In this document: one piece after another, positions 16,083 through 24,586 of the stretch | How the letters are laid out: each line of letters opens with the position of its first letter | Position numbering within the stretch: the stretch's first letter is position 1 | Assembly: GCF_018256155.1 (NCBI RefSeq) | Contig: NZ_JAERLY010000023.1 | Span: forward strand, 1-34,532 | Source: Gluconobacter sp. Dm-62 | GTDB lineage: Bacteria; Pseudomonadota; Alphaproteobacteria; Acetobacterales; Acetobacteraceae | Direction: 5' to 3' | DNA length: 34,532 bases | Position numbers and translations under genes: made by a program | The notes under the pieces: model-generated | Seen by the model: the letters and a program-made list of their open reading frames with translations, nothing else | Told to the model about the DNA's origin: nothing | The model's database searches: none

Positions 16083-17044
16083 CAAATCTGCTTATGGAAA
16101 ACCTGTTCATTCCGAGTGATACGGACAATATCTCGCTTCATCTGCGCCATAAACGACGTGCAGACATCCAGATATTTGGTTCACAGCGCACTATCTTGCT
16201 GATGCATGGCGCGACGTTGCCGGCAGAAAGTCTTTTCGATGTTCCTGTTGGGGAGGGGGCATTCATGGATGTTCTCTCGCGGGAAGGATTTGACGTTTAT
16301 GCGCTCAACGTGCGGGGCTTCGGAGGATCAACGCGTCCTGATGGAATGGGAGGTGCACCTGAAGCTGCGCTGCCTCAGGTCAGGACCGAAACAGCAGTAC
16401 GCGATCTGAGTACTGCTGTTGACTATCTTCTCGCAACGCTTGCCATCCCACGTCTTTGCCTGATCGGAATGTCCTGGGGTGGCACGGTTACCGGCGCATA
16501 TACGGCTGCTCACAATGACAAGGTGGAGAAATTAACGCTGATTGCACCGCAATGGATCAATGACGGGGTTTCTCGTCTGGATCCGGGTGGTCCAGTGCCT
16601 GCTTATCGCCGCTTTAATGTTCAGGCATTTCGCCAGCGCTGGCTTGAAGGCGCACCTGAGCAGAAACGCGAAGAGATTCTGCCAGCAGGGTGGTTTGAAC
16701 AGTGGGCCGCAGTTATTCTTGCGAGCGATCCCGCAGAGCAGGATGGAGTGATCCGGGCGCCTGCGGGTGTCATTCAGGATGTGCGTGACTACTGGTCCGC
16801 AGGGAAGGCGTTTTACAGTCCCGAAAAGATCACGGTCCCGGTTCTTCTGCTTCATGCTGAGTGGGATTTGGATGTAACTACTCAGCAGATGGGAAACCTG
16901 TTTCCACGTTTTCTCAATGCCCCGTATCGTCGCTGGACGGAGATTGGGGAAGGAACGCATATGGTGGTTATGGAGAGAAACCGATGGCAGGTGCTTGAAG
17001 AAATTCTGATCTTCCTGCGGACTGCCCCTCATTCAAAGGGTTAA
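16079..17044 (+). CDS. Alpha/beta-hydrolase
   Basis: A 321-residue alpha/beta-hydrolase fold protein. The oxyanion segment is LMHGATLP, the nucleophile elbow is GMSWGG (Ser near residue 129), the acid is probably Asp in HAEWDLDV, and the catalytic His is in EGTHMVVME. The start is the ATG at 16079, overlapping the MBL-fold stop codon and preceded by TAGGAGACGCC. A longer frame from 16043 has no ribosome site. Co-expression with an MBL-fold hydrolase under a LysR regulator suggests breakdown of an ester, lactone or ring-cleavage product (inference). Confidence 0.88.
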   Translation: MTNLLMENLFIPSDTDNISLHLRHKRRADIQIFGSQRTILLMHGATLPAESLFDVPVGEGAFMDVLSREGFDVYALNVRGFGGSTRPDGMGGAPEAALPQVRTETAVRDLSTAVDYLLATLAIPRLCLIGMSWGGTVTGAYTAAHNDKVEKLTLIAPQWINDGVSRLDPGGPVPAYRRFNVQAFRQRWLEGAPEQKREEILPAGWFEQWAAVILASDPAEQDGVIRAPAGVIQDVRDYWSAGKAFYSPEKITVPVLLLHAEWDLDVTTQQMGNLFPRFLNAPYRRWTEIGEGTHMVVMERNRWQVLEEILIFLRTAPHSKG

Positions 17045-17178
17045 ATTCTAGGAAGTGTCCTGATCTGTCGCGTGTTTGACCTGTTCTAGCGGGATAGACG
17101 CGATCCATCATTGAAGTGGATCTCGTCGGGATTGCTTGCAAAACGAGCTGCTTTCTCGTCCAGGAAAAATGAGCACTC

Positions 17179-18132
17179 TCAGGTCGCCTCGGCCGCAGCA
17201 TTTCGCCTGATAGCCTGAGGCGGCTGATGGAACTCCCGCAGGAAGGCGCGTCGCATCCGTTCGGGATCATGAAAGCCTGTCATGACGGCGATGGCTTCAA
17301 TGGGGAGGGTAGATCTCTCCACCTGCTCGCGTGCGGCTTCGAGACGCAGTCGTTCGACTGCTTTTGCGGGGCTCATCCCCACCGCTGCCCGGAAACTGCG
17401 AGAAAAATTTCGGGGGCTCATGCCGGCCTGACTGGCCAGAATATCCACGGTCAGGCGCTGTTCCAGGTTGGACCGGATCCATCCCAACAGTTCGGCAAAG
17501 CGTTCCTGAGGGCTCGTCATCTCGAGGAGTGCCGAGAACTGGGACTGTCCTCCGGGACGGTGATAGAACACCACCATTTGCTGCGCCGTACGACGGGCAA
17601 TATCGGCCCCAAGATCTTCGGCAATCAACGCCAGCGCCATGTCGATGCCAGCGCTGATCCCCGCAGATGTCCAGATCAGGCCATCATGAATATGAATGGC
17701 ATCTGCCGAAACCCGGATTTTAGGGAACTGTGCTGCCATGGCCGGGGCTTGTTGCCAGTGTGTCGTCACACGACGGCCATCAAGCATGCCAGCTTCTGCC
17801 AGCAGGAAAGCCCCTGTACACACACTGCAGATACGTCGCGCATTTCTGGCCTGATGCCTGATAAAGTTCAGTAATTCTGGGCAGCTCATAGCCTGCCTGT
17901 GGCCTTCGCCTCCGACAACGATAAGCGTATCGAACGACCCTGCCGCCGCGAGCGGAACCGTCTCGATCGTCATCCCGGAAGACGACCGGACCAGACCACC
18001 ATGGTGGGACAGGGGCGTCATCTCATACGGAGCCGCCCCAAATCCTCCGGCAAGCTCGAAGGCTGCCGTCACTCCGGCAGCGTCGAGCAACTGGAAGTCT
18101 GGATAGAGAAGAATACCGATCTGTCTGGTCAT
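17179..18132 (-). CDS. GlxA-family AraC-type transcriptional regulator (DJ-1/PfpI + HTH_18)
   Basis: A 317-residue two-domain regulator. The N-terminal DJ-1/PfpI-like domain (IGILLYPDFQLLDAAGVTAAFELA..., with the nucleophile-elbow-like CSVCTGAFLLAEAGML) is followed by an AraC helix-turn-helix domain from about residue 215 (LTVDILASQAGMSPRNFSRSFRAAVGMSPAKAVERLRLEAAR...). In this family the first domain senses a small ligand rather than acting as a protease. It is divergent from the NTF2-like gene at 18241, which it may control. The gap to the upstream convergent gene (17045-17178) holds only a short hairpin at 17102-17122. Confidence 0.92.
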   Translation of the reverse strand: MTRQIGILLYPDFQLLDAAGVTAAFELAGGFGAAPYEMTPLSHHGGLVRSSSGMTIETVPLAAAGSFDTLIVVGGEGHRQAMSCPELLNFIRHQARNARRICSVCTGAFLLAEAGMLDGRRVTTHWQQAPAMAAQFPKIRVSADAIHIHDGLIWTSAGISAGIDMALALIAEDLGADIARRTAQQMVVFYHRPGGQSQFSALLEMTSPQERFAELLGWIRSNLEQRLTVDILASQAGMSPRNFSRSFRAAVGMSPAKAVERLRLEAAREQVERSTLPIEAIAVMTGFHDPERMRRAFLREFHQPPQAIRRNAAAEAT

Positions 18133-18240
18133 GGCTTGAAATGAGGGATCGTTGTCCTTTCGTCAAATGCTCTTTTGGAAAACACTGACAGGTCTCGGAT
18201 CAACTCGTGATCCGTCCCCGAACCAGAGGCGGAATTCCCT

Positions 18241-18705
18241 ATGTCCCGACCCCCATTGCCTCCCTTCAATGCTGAAACGGCTGCTCAGAAAGTCCGCCTC
18301 GCGGAAGATGCCTGGAATGGCCAGGATCCTGAAACGGTGGCGCAGGCCTATACGACCGATAGCCAGTGGCGCAATCGCCTGGAATTCATCCACGGACGAG
18401 AGGACATCGTGGCGTTCCTGACGCGCAAATGGGAGCGCGAGCAGGAATACCGCCTCATCAAGGAACTCTGGGCTTTTCAGGAGAACCGGATCGCGGTCCG
18501 CTTTGCTTATGAGTGGCAGGATCAGGCCGGGCAGTGGTTCAGGTCTCATGGGAATGAAAACTGGGAGTTCGATGAAAACGGGTTGATGCGTTACCGCGCA
18601 GCGTCAATCAACGACCAACCCATTTCAGCGACCGACCGCCTGTTCCGCTGGCCTGAGGGACGGCGTCCGGACAGTCACCCCGGTCTTTCGACACTGGGAT
18701 TGTAA
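18241..18705 (+). CDS. NTF2-like protein, DUF1348/SnoaL-like family
   Basis: A 154-residue single-domain protein. The NTF2-like cone fold is suggested by the helix-rich start ([36 protein letters not shown]) and the strands [23 protein letters not shown] and [17 protein letters not shown]. The latter stretches are characteristic of DUF1348. Function is unknown; SnoaL-like relatives include small isomerases and cyclases. It is divergent from a GlxA-type regulator, and its stop codon lies inside a 13-bp-stem inverted repeat (18663-18717). The ATG at 18241 is chosen because it begins the conserved part; only a weak ribosome site is seen. Confidence 0.8.
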   Translation: MSRPPLPPFNAETAAQKVRLAEDAWNGQDPETVAQAYTTDSQWRNRLEFIHGREDIVAFLTRKWEREQEYRLIKELWAFQENRIAVRFAYEWQDQAGQWFRSHGNENWEFDENGLMRYRAASINDQPISATDRLFRWPEGRRPDSHPGLSTLGL

Positions 18706-18717
18706 CTGTCCGGACGC
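18663..18717. terminator. Long inverted repeat spanning the end of the DUF1348 gene
   Basis: Perfect 13-bp arms, GCGTCCGGACAGT (18663-18675) and ACTGTCCGGACGC (18705-18717), are separated by 29 bases. The left arm is coding and the right arm begins at the last base of the stop codon. It lies between convergent genes (next stop at 18724), so a bidirectional terminator is the simplest reading. There is no T-run. Confidence 0.5.
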
Positions 18718-18723
18718 GCTTCC

Positions 18724-19632
18724 TTAAGGCGTTGACTGGAACGCCTTGCGGCCTTCTGCGTCCAGCGCCGCGAAGTCTTCATCGGATAGGGTGATGTCGG
18801 CTGCCGCGACATTCTGTTCCAGATGGGCGACCTTGGACGTGCCGGGGATCGGAAGCATCGCCTTGCTGCGCATCAGGACCCAGGCAAGAGCAATCTGGCT
18901 TGGATGCGAGCCGTATTTCTTCGCCATCGTGTCCAATATGGATCCCGGCCTGGCGAGGTCGCCGGCGGCGAGAGGGAACCACGGGATGAACCCGATGTTC
19001 TGCTGCGTGCAGTAGTCGAGTACGTCCTCGCTGGTGCGATCGACGAGATTGTAGCGGTTCTGGACGGTCGCGACCTCGAAGAATTTCGATGCTGTTTTGA
19101 TGTTGTCGACAGAGACCTCGCTCAGTCCTGCATGACGGATCAGTTTCTGATCAATGAAGGAGCGGATCGCGTCGAACTGTTCGTCTGCCGGGACTCTGGG
19201 ATCGATCCGGTGGAGTTGCCACAGATCAATCTGCTCGACGCCGAGGTTGCGCAGGCTTTTGTGCACCTGCTGCAATAGATATTCCGGCCGTCCGACCGGT
19301 TTCCAGATGTCGGGGCCGGATCGGGTGAGGCCGCCTTTCGTCGCGATGACCAATCCTTTGGGATAGGGATGCAGAGCTTCCCTGATCAGCCATTCGGAGA
19401 CGTCCGGACCATAGGAATCCGCCGTGTCGATGAAATTGACGCCGAGTTCTGGGAGGCGCTTCAGTGTGCGGATGGCCTCGTCGTGATCGGCGGGCGGTCC
19501 CCATATACCCTGGCCAGTGATGCGCATCGCACCGAAACCAAGCCGGTTGATGCCGAGATCGCCGCCAATCCTGAATGTGCCTGATCGGGAAGCGTTAGAG
19601 GGGGACTGGATCATGGGTTTAGGTTCCTTCAT
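18724..19632 (-). CDS. Aldo/keto reductase
   Basis: A 302-residue NADPH-dependent aldo/keto reductase with the TIM-barrel family signatures: [21 protein letters not shown] (catalytic Asp and Tyr), IATKGG (catalytic Lys), and LWQLHRIDP (active-site His). The C-terminal NADP-binding stretch [19 protein letters not shown] is also present. The start at 19632 overlaps the stop of the SRPBCC gene as ATGA. A longer frame from 19758 lies entirely over that gene. A second in-frame ATG is at 19614. Third gene of the SDR-SRPBCC-AKR operon; reduces carbonyl compounds, exact substrate unknown. Confidence 0.92.
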   Translation of the reverse strand: MKEPKPMIQSPSNASRSGTFRIGGDLGINRLGFGAMRITGQGIWGPPADHDEAIRTLKRLPELGVNFIDTADSYGPDVSEWLIREALHPYPKGLVIATKGGLTRSGPDIWKPVGRPEYLLQQVHKSLRNLGVEQIDLWQLHRIDPRVPADEQFDAIRSFIDQKLIRHAGLSEVSVDNIKTASKFFEVATVQNRYNLVDRTSEDVLDYCTQQNIGFIPWFPLAAGDLARPGSILDTMAKKYGSHPSQIALAWVLMRSKAMLPIPGTSKVAHLEQNVAAADITLSDEDFAALDAEGRKAFQSTP

Positions 19633-20081
19633 GACAATGTCGTCTCTGAGGCCAGTATCTCGGCCAGTCTGTCGAAAGCTGGCTGGTAGATCTGTGTCGG
19701 CATCCGGGCCTCCATACTGGCGGCATGTTCGGCTGGGGCCTCGAACTGCCCCCGCCATTGGATGAACGTGTGGTCGCTCTTCGTTATGGGAAGAAGGCTG
19801 ATGGTAGAGCGATAGTTCCGGACCGGCAGGGCTGATTCAACGATCGAGAACGTGACCGCGTGATCCACGTCGGAGAGTGCCAGAAGCTGTTCGCGGATGA
19901 GTCCGACATCCCCCATCTCAACCAAGCGGATTGCGCCGACGCGGTCACCGGACTCATTGCCTTCGATCGCGCAGCTTCTGACGCCCGGCAACCAGCGTCC
20001 AAGGGCGCCAAAATTACGGACCAGCCGCCAGACAGAGGGAAGGGATGCAGGAATGATACTACTGGCCATAACGTGGATCAT
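19629..20081 (-). CDS. SRPBCC (START-like, polyketide cyclase 2) family protein
   Basis: A 150-residue helix-grip-fold protein. The first strand-helix [35 protein letters not shown] and the later strand [13 protein letters not shown]...[13 protein letters not shown] are typical of the polyketide_cyc2/SRPBCC group, which bind small hydrophobic ligands in a deep cavity. No catalytic residues can be named. It sits between an SDR (31-base gap) and an aldo/keto reductase (ATGA overlap), so it probably handles the same ligand. An alternative start is the ATG at 20069. Confidence 0.83.
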   Translation of the reverse strand: MIHVMASSIIPASLPSVWRLVRNFGALGRWLPGVRSCAIEGNESGDRVGAIRLVEMGDVGLIREQLLALSDVDHAVTFSIVESALPVRNYRSTISLLPITKSDHTFIQWRGQFEAPAEHAASMEARMPTQIYQPAFDRLAEILASETTLS

Positions 20082-20112
20082 GAGGCTGGCTTCGCTTGGA
20101 ATTGTGTGGCCC

Positions 20113-20874
20113 TCATAGCGACTGCCCTCCCGTCACCTCGATGCGTTGGCCATTCATCCAGCGCATGTCGTCCGACAGAAGGGCACGGACCGCAGCTCCG
20201 ATATCGTCGGGCTGTCCGACACGCCCGAGGGGTGTGATGTCTGCAAGGCTTTTATTGATCGTGGCATCGTCACGGACCAGACCACCACCGAAGTCCGAGG
20301 CGATCGCACCAGGGGCGACGGCGTTGACGGTAATGCCTCGCTCTCCCAGTTCTTTTGCCATGTAGAGTGAGATGACTTCGGTAGCGGCTTTCATGGCTGA
20401 ATAAGGTCCATGATCCGTTAGGTAGAAACGGGTCGCGGCAGAGGTAATGTTGAGAATACGACCGCCGTCCCGAATCAGGGGCAGGAGGGCCACCGTCAGA
20501 AGATAGGGGCCTTTGAAATGGATGTTGTACTGGTTATCGAGCTGTTCGGATGTCGCAGCATCGAAGCGAGTGTGAATGATATTGCCTGCGTTCTGAACGA
20601 CATAACTCAGTGCACTGTGCTCGAACTCATGTGAGAGAAGTGCTCTGACCTGTCCGGAAAAATCCGCGAACGATTCATGGTCCACGATATCCAGCTTCAG
20701 CATGCGCAGTTTTGCATTTTGGCCGACGAGGGCTGCTTCGGCAGCGTTCGCCTCGTCTTCGTTGGAGTGATAGGTCCCGATCACGTTGATGCCCGAGGCA
20801 ATCAGATGTTTCGCGATACTGTATCCGATGCCGCGATTGGCACCCGTGACGAATGCGATGTCCTGTTTGCTCAT
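20113..20874 (-). CDS. Short-chain dehydrogenase/reductase
   Basis: Classical SDR of 253 residues: TGANRGIGYSIAKHL (cofactor glycine motif), NAGNI, catalytic Ser in LNITSAA, and YSAMK (YxxxK). PGAI and the C-terminal TGGQSL match the family closely. The residue pattern after strand 2 (GTYHSNEDEA) suggests NADP preference. The start is ATG 20874, which follows CCAAGGAATCCAGTT; the frame continues to 20898 without better support. First gene of an operon with SRPBCC and AKR genes. A promoter-like TTGACC...TTATGG pair (16-base spacing, 20964-20937 on the minus strand) and a palindrome at 20911-20925 lie upstream. Confidence 0.93.
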   Translation of the reverse strand: MSKQDIAFVTGANRGIGYSIAKHLIASGINVIGTYHSNEDEANAAEAALVGQNAKLRMLKLDIVDHESFADFSGQVRALLSHEFEHSALSYVVQNAGNIIHTRFDAATSEQLDNQYNIHFKGPYLLTVALLPLIRDGGRILNITSAATRFYLTDHGPYSAMKAATEVISLYMAKELGERGITVNAVAPGAIASDFGGGLVRDDATINKSLADITPLGRVGQPDDIGAAVRALLSDDMRWMNGQRIEVTGGQSL

Positions 20875-20910
20875 AACTGGATTCCTTGGCCGAGACACGG
20901 CGATGTGTTC

Positions 20911-20925
20911 CGGAATTTAATTCCG
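20911..20925. promoter_or_regulatory. Palindromic operator in front of the SDR operon
   Basis: CGGAATTTAATTCCG is a perfect 7-1-7 inverted repeat, about 37 bases upstream of the SDR start codon and just downstream of the promoter-like pair. That is where a repressor would block transcription. The nearest regulator gene is tetR at 21045-21662 on the same strand, the likely but unproven partner. A partial match, GGAATTAACGG, occurs at 20985-20995. Confidence 0.6.
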
Positions 20926-21044
20926 TACTGGATGGTCCATAATATGTGCGCAAAACAGGGTCAAGGAGTTATGGAGTGGTCGATATGGAATTAACGGCAT
21001 AAGGCTTGGCCTGTTGCAGGCTCATCAATGTCTGGCAGACCGTT

Positions 21045-21662
21045 TCACGGCGTGGTGAGCAGCGCGTTGGCATCCCATAAGGTCAGAAGCGAAGTGATGG
21101 CGGCATCCAGATGTGTTGACGTCATCCCGTCCCGCGCTTCGCATGTCATGCCATGGAAAAATGTCGCGAAAATATCGGGCAGGGCCGCTGTTGTCGCGCA
21201 ATCGCGCAGTTCGCCGCGGGCAATCGCGCGCTCCACGCAGACCCGGATTCCGGTCCGCGTCCGCTGGCGCTCTGCAGCGAGAAGGGCCTGAACGGCTTCG
21301 TTTTCGGGCGAACAGTTACTGGCGCCCGAGACGACCAGACAGCCACAGGGATGCGTCCGGGTCGCCTGCATACGCGCTGAACCGCGCAAAGTCCGTTCAA
21401 TCGCATCCCGCGGTATCAGGTTTTCGTCCCATAAGGGCGACATCACCTGTCCGTAGGTCGCCAGATAATGCTGCACGACTTCGCGAAACAAGGCTTCCTT
21501 CGAGCCGAACGCGGCATAGAAACTTGTCGGCGAAATATTGCCCATGCAGGATTTGAGCTGTGTCAGGGAGGTCGGTTCGTAGCCCTGCGCCCAGAAAAGC
21601 GTCATGGCGGCATTGAGTGCTTTGTCCCTGTCAAACTCCCGGGGACGCCCTGTTCGCGCCAT
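21045..21662 (-). CDS. TetR/AcrR-family transcriptional regulator
   Basis: A 205-residue TetR protein with an N-terminal HTH (RDKALNAAMTLFWAQGYEPTSLTQLKSCMGNISPTSFYAAFGSKEALFREVVQHYLA). The ligand domain contains THPCGCLVVSGAS, a stretch seen in the YxaF/AcuR-like branch of TetR proteins. The Cys pair there could be redox- or electrophile-sensitive (inference). It lies upstream of and co-directional with the SDR operon and divergent from an MFS transporter gene. Both intergenic regions contain palindromes, so it may control both. Confidence 0.9.
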   Translation of the reverse strand: MARTGRPREFDRDKALNAAMTLFWAQGYEPTSLTQLKSCMGNISPTSFYAAFGSKEALFREVVQHYLATYGQVMSPLWDENLIPRDAIERTLRGSARMQATRTHPCGCLVVSGASNCSPENEAVQALLAAERQRTRTGIRVCVERAIARGELRDCATTAALPDIFATFFHGMTCEARDGMTSTHLDAAITSLLTLWDANALLTTP

Positions 21663-21725
21663 GGTATTGCTCCTTTTGAAAGATTTTCATATTAAGTGAT
21701 CCAGAAGTAATTGCCAAGAATTTAC

Positions 21726-21763
21726 GCTCTCATATATAGATCATTCGATCCATATATGAGAGC
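21726..21763. promoter_or_regulatory. 38-base inverted repeat abutting the MFS start codon
   Basis: Arms of 12 bp, GCTCTCATATAT and ATATATGAGAGC, plus an internal GATC pair flank a short centre. The repeat ends three bases before the ATG of the MFS gene, so no separate Shine-Dalgarno sequence exists. In RNA the structure would hide the translation start. In DNA it could be the operator for the divergent TetR. Confidence 0.6.
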
Positions 21764-21766
21764 CGC

Positions 21767-22981
21767 ATGACCTCCAAGACGATACCCCTTCGCAGAAGTC
21801 CCGATGACAGATTACCTATGGCCGGCTTACTCGCCTTGGCGATGACTGGCTTCATCTGCATTATGACTGAAACTCTTCCTGCAGGTTTGCTGCCTGAGAT
21901 CGGGGCTGGGCTGCATGTTTCCCCCGCCTTGGCAGGGCAGATGGTCACGGCTTACGCCTTGGGCTCCCTGAGTGCTGCGATCCCGCTAACATTGGCCACA
22001 CAGCGCTGGCGGAGAAGGCGGGTTCTACTGCTGGCGATCATTGGTTTTGTAGTTTTTAACTCCATCACAGCATTCTCGACGGATTATGACCTGACCCTCG
22101 TGGCGCGATATGGCGCGGGTGCAGCGGCAGGGCTCGCCTGGGCCCTGCTGGCCGGCTATGCACGCAGAATGGTGACACCCGCTCAGCAAGGACGTGCTCT
22201 GGCTATCGCCATGGTTGGCACGCCGATCGCGCTTTCTGTAGGTGTTCCGGCGGGCACTTGGCTGGGCGCGGCTGTGGGATGGAGACTGGCCTTCTGGATC
22301 ATGTCGGGTGCCACCTTGCTGTTAATTGTCTGGGTTCTGGCGAAGGTTCCTGATTTTCCAGGCCTTGCACATCATGAGCGCCAGCCGTTCGGTCATGTCC
22401 TGCGAACACCGGGGGTGCGATCTGTTCTGGGCGTCGTGGTAACATGGATGCTCGCGCATAACGTTCTCTACACTTATATCGTACCGTTCATTACACCGGC
22501 AGGGCTGGCAGGAGAGGCGGACCGCATCCTCCTGCTTTTTGGCCTTGCTGCCCTTGCAGGCATCTGGCTCACCAGTTGCACGGTCGATCATGCCCTCCGG
22601 CTTTCTGTTCTGGTCAGTCTGGCAATATTCGCTGCTGTTGCAGTTTTTTTTGCAATTGGATCAGCATCGCCTGCGGTGATCATGATTGGCGTTACGATAT
22701 GGGGTCTGACTTTCGGAGGGGCCGCGACGTTGCTCCAGACGGCTCTGGCTGATGCAGCCGGGGAGGGTACAGATGTTGCGTTATCGATGAATGTCGTCGT
22801 CTGGAACAGCGCCATAGCCGGCGGTGGCCTGTTGGGTGGTGTGTTGCTGGAAACGTGGGGAGCTCTGTCATTCCCCTGGATTGTGATGGCACTCGCTGCT
22901 GTAAGCTTCCTGATCGCATGGCAAGCCCGCTCCTATGGGTTCCGACCTGGCCATCGGCTCGGGCATGGAAAAGAAAACTGA
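21767..22981 (+). CDS. MFS transporter, DHA1 drug/sugar-efflux type
   Basis: A 404-residue inner-membrane protein with about twelve hydrophobic segments. The first is LLALAMTGFICIMTETLPAGLLPEI, and the motif-A-like loop after helix 2 is LATQRWRRRRVLLL. The TETLPAGLLPEI stretch and overall length match the AraJ/YdhP/NepI-like efflux group driven by the proton gradient. It probably exports a drug or metabolite. It is divergent from tetR at 21045 and begins directly after a long inverted repeat. Substrate cannot be read from sequence. Confidence 0.9.
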   Translation: MTSKTIPLRRSPDDRLPMAGLLALAMTGFICIMTETLPAGLLPEIGAGLHVSPALAGQMVTAYALGSLSAAIPLTLATQRWRRRRVLLLAIIGFVVFNSITAFSTDYDLTLVARYGAGAAAGLAWALLAGYARRMVTPAQQGRALAIAMVGTPIALSVGVPAGTWLGAAVGWRLAFWIMSGATLLLIVWVLAKVPDFPGLAHHERQPFGHVLRTPGVRSVLGVVVTWMLAHNVLYTYIVPFITPAGLAGEADRILLLFGLAALAGIWLTSCTVDHALRLSVLVSLAIFAAVAVFFAIGSASPAVIMIGVTIWGLTFGGAATLLQTALADAAGEGTDVALSMNVVVWNSAIAGGGLLGGVLLETWGALSFPWIVMALAAVSFLIAWQARSYGFRPGHRLGHGKEN

Positions 22982-23019
22982 GTATTCGATGACAAGCAGC
23001 GGATTGCGTTACCGCGTGA

Positions 23020-23913
23020 TCACGCCCTGGCTAAAGATTGGTGCGCCGCTATACCTGCCAGGACACCCGACGCTGCTGCGACCGTTGCATTATGCATCGG
23101 GCTAGCCGCATCCCCAGCTACATAGACCCCGGACACAGAGGTTGCGCCCCAGGTATCGACCTTGATGAACGGACCGGTAGGTCCGTTTTCCAGAATACAG
23201 CCCAGATCCTCGGCAATCGGGCTGGCAGGTCTGGTTTTCGGTACCGTGAACACAGCTGCGACTTCAATGAGCCGTCCATCCGCCAGCTTCACGGCATCCA
23301 AACCAGGAGCATCTCCGATGAGAGAAATGATTGGAGTACGTTCGATCACGACGCCGCGCTTGTTAAGCAACATTGCCTGCTCTGGATCAGGCTCGTAAAT
23401 TCCCTGAGTGAAGTAAGTTGTTGGCCCCCAATCGGGTATTAATGTTGCCTGATGGATTGACATTGGGTTTGTGGCGATAATTCCAAGCTGATGATTGCGG
23501 ACCTCATATCCGTGGCAATAAGGACAATGAAGAACGGTCTTGCCCCATCGTTCCGCTACACCAGGGATATCGGGCAAAGTATCGGAAACGCCAGTAGCGA
23601 GTATCAGCCGCTTCGCCTGAAATTTTGCTCCGTTGGCTAGAGACACAGTAAACGTCTTGCCATTCCGTGCCACCTTCTGCGCGTCGTTCTGCAAGATCTG
23701 CGCAGTTGGATATCGCCGTAATTGTGCAGTGGCTTCACGCATAATGGTGTTCGGCGCTTTGCCGTCCTGGCCGAGGAAACCATGAGACGCGTCTGCGAAG
23801 CGGTTTCGCGGTAAGCCAGCATCGATCAGCAAAACGCTCATGCGAGCCCGTGCCAGCTGAATAGCTGCCGCTTGTCCGGCAAAGCTGCCGCCTATCACGA
23901 TCACATCATACAT
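23020..23913 (-). CDS. Thioredoxin-reductase-like FAD/NAD(P) oxidoreductase
   Basis: A 297-residue flavoprotein with the N-terminal FAD motif DVIVIGGSFAGQAAAIQLAR, the redox-active pair CPYC (in LHCPYCHGYE, about residue 130), ATGV, and the C-terminal FAD motif VYVAGDA. This is the compact thioredoxin-reductase-like group. Many members act with bacillithiol- or glutathione-type systems or unknown acceptors rather than true thioredoxin. It is divergent from an Rrf2-family gene with a palindrome between them, a common arrangement for this pair, suggesting Rrf2-controlled induction by oxidative or disulfide stress. Confidence 0.9.
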   Translation of the reverse strand: MYDVIVIGGSFAGQAAAIQLARARMSVLLIDAGLPRNRFADASHGFLGQDGKAPNTIMREATAQLRRYPTAQILQNDAQKVARNGKTFTVSLANGAKFQAKRLILATGVSDTLPDIPGVAERWGKTVLHCPYCHGYEVRNHQLGIIATNPMSIHQATLIPDWGPTTYFTQGIYEPDPEQAMLLNKRGVVIERTPIISLIGDAPGLDAVKLADGRLIEVAAVFTVPKTRPASPIAEDLGCILENGPTGPFIKVDTWGATSVSGVYVAGDAASPMHNATVAAASGVLAGIAAHQSLARA

Positions 23914-23934
23914 GGTTAAATCCTATTCAACTTC

Positions 23935-23959
23935 ATATGTAATGTCTGAAGTTACATAT
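23935..23959. promoter_or_regulatory. Inverted repeat between the flavoprotein and rrf2 genes
   Basis: ATATGTAA (23935-23942) and TTACATAT (23952-23959) form a perfect 8-bp inverted repeat with a 9-base spacer, in the 107-base divergent intergenic region. An overlapping AACTTC/GAAGTT pair (23929-23934 and 23948-23953) adds symmetry. It is a likely Rrf2 operator. Confidence 0.6.
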
Positions 23960-24020
23960 ATGCATATCAGCTTTTTGCAACTCTTGATGTGACATGATAG
24001 AAGAGCCTAAAGGGCAGGCG

Positions 24021-24464
24021 ATGCAACTGGACGGGCGATTATCGAGAATGATGCATTTGCTGATCCATATGGATCGCGCGAATGGGCCCATCACCTCCGG
24101 TGAAGCAGCGGAAATGCTGCATACCAATCCGGTTGTTATTCGGCGTACGATGGCAGGCCTGCGGGATGTGGGGTTCGTTCGTTCCATCAAGGGGCACGCT
24201 GGCGGGTGGACGCTTCTGAAGCCGCTGGAAAGTATCTCGATGCTTGATGTCTACAAAGCCGTGGGGCAGCCACGTATTTTCGCAATTGGCCTGGCCGACC
24301 CGGCGCCCGATTGCCTCGTCGAGCAGGCCGTAAATGCGTCAATGACTAGCGCACTCGAAAAAGCTGAGGCGCTTCTGATTGCTCAACTAGGCGAGGTCAC
24401 TCTTGCAGCAATCGCCAAAGATTTTGACCGGCGCTTTTCTGCGTCTTGTGCGAACTCTCCCTGA
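24021..24464 (+). CDS. Rrf2-family transcriptional regulator without cluster cysteines
   Basis: A 147-residue Rrf2 protein: DNA-binding winged helix (MQLDGRLSRMMHLLIHMDRANGPITSGEAAEMLHTNPVVIRRTMAGLRDVGFVRSIKGHAGGWTLLKP) and a short helical tail. Iron-sulfur-type Rrf2 proteins (IscR, NsrR) have three Cys in the C-terminal part; here only one is seen near that place (PAPDCLVEQ) plus one at the end, so cluster binding is unlikely and a thiol or other signal is more probable. The start is ATG 24021 with GGCAGGCG before it, which gives the usual family N-terminus. A longer frame from 23994 lacks a ribosome site. It is divergent from the flavoprotein at 23020-23913. Confidence 0.87.
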   Translation: MQLDGRLSRMMHLLIHMDRANGPITSGEAAEMLHTNPVVIRRTMAGLRDVGFVRSIKGHAGGWTLLKPLESISMLDVYKAVGQPRIFAIGLADPAPDCLVEQAVNASMTSALEKAEALLIAQLGEVTLAAIAKDFDRRFSASCANSP

Positions 24465-24586
24465 ACCAGGGTAGTCTGCCGCTTTAGAGCTCAAAAAGCT
24501 TTGCAGTTACTCGATGGAATGAAGCTCAAACGTAAAGCCGCACAATGCATAAAAATGGTAGCGGCTGTTTGCACGGGACCCTTCTT

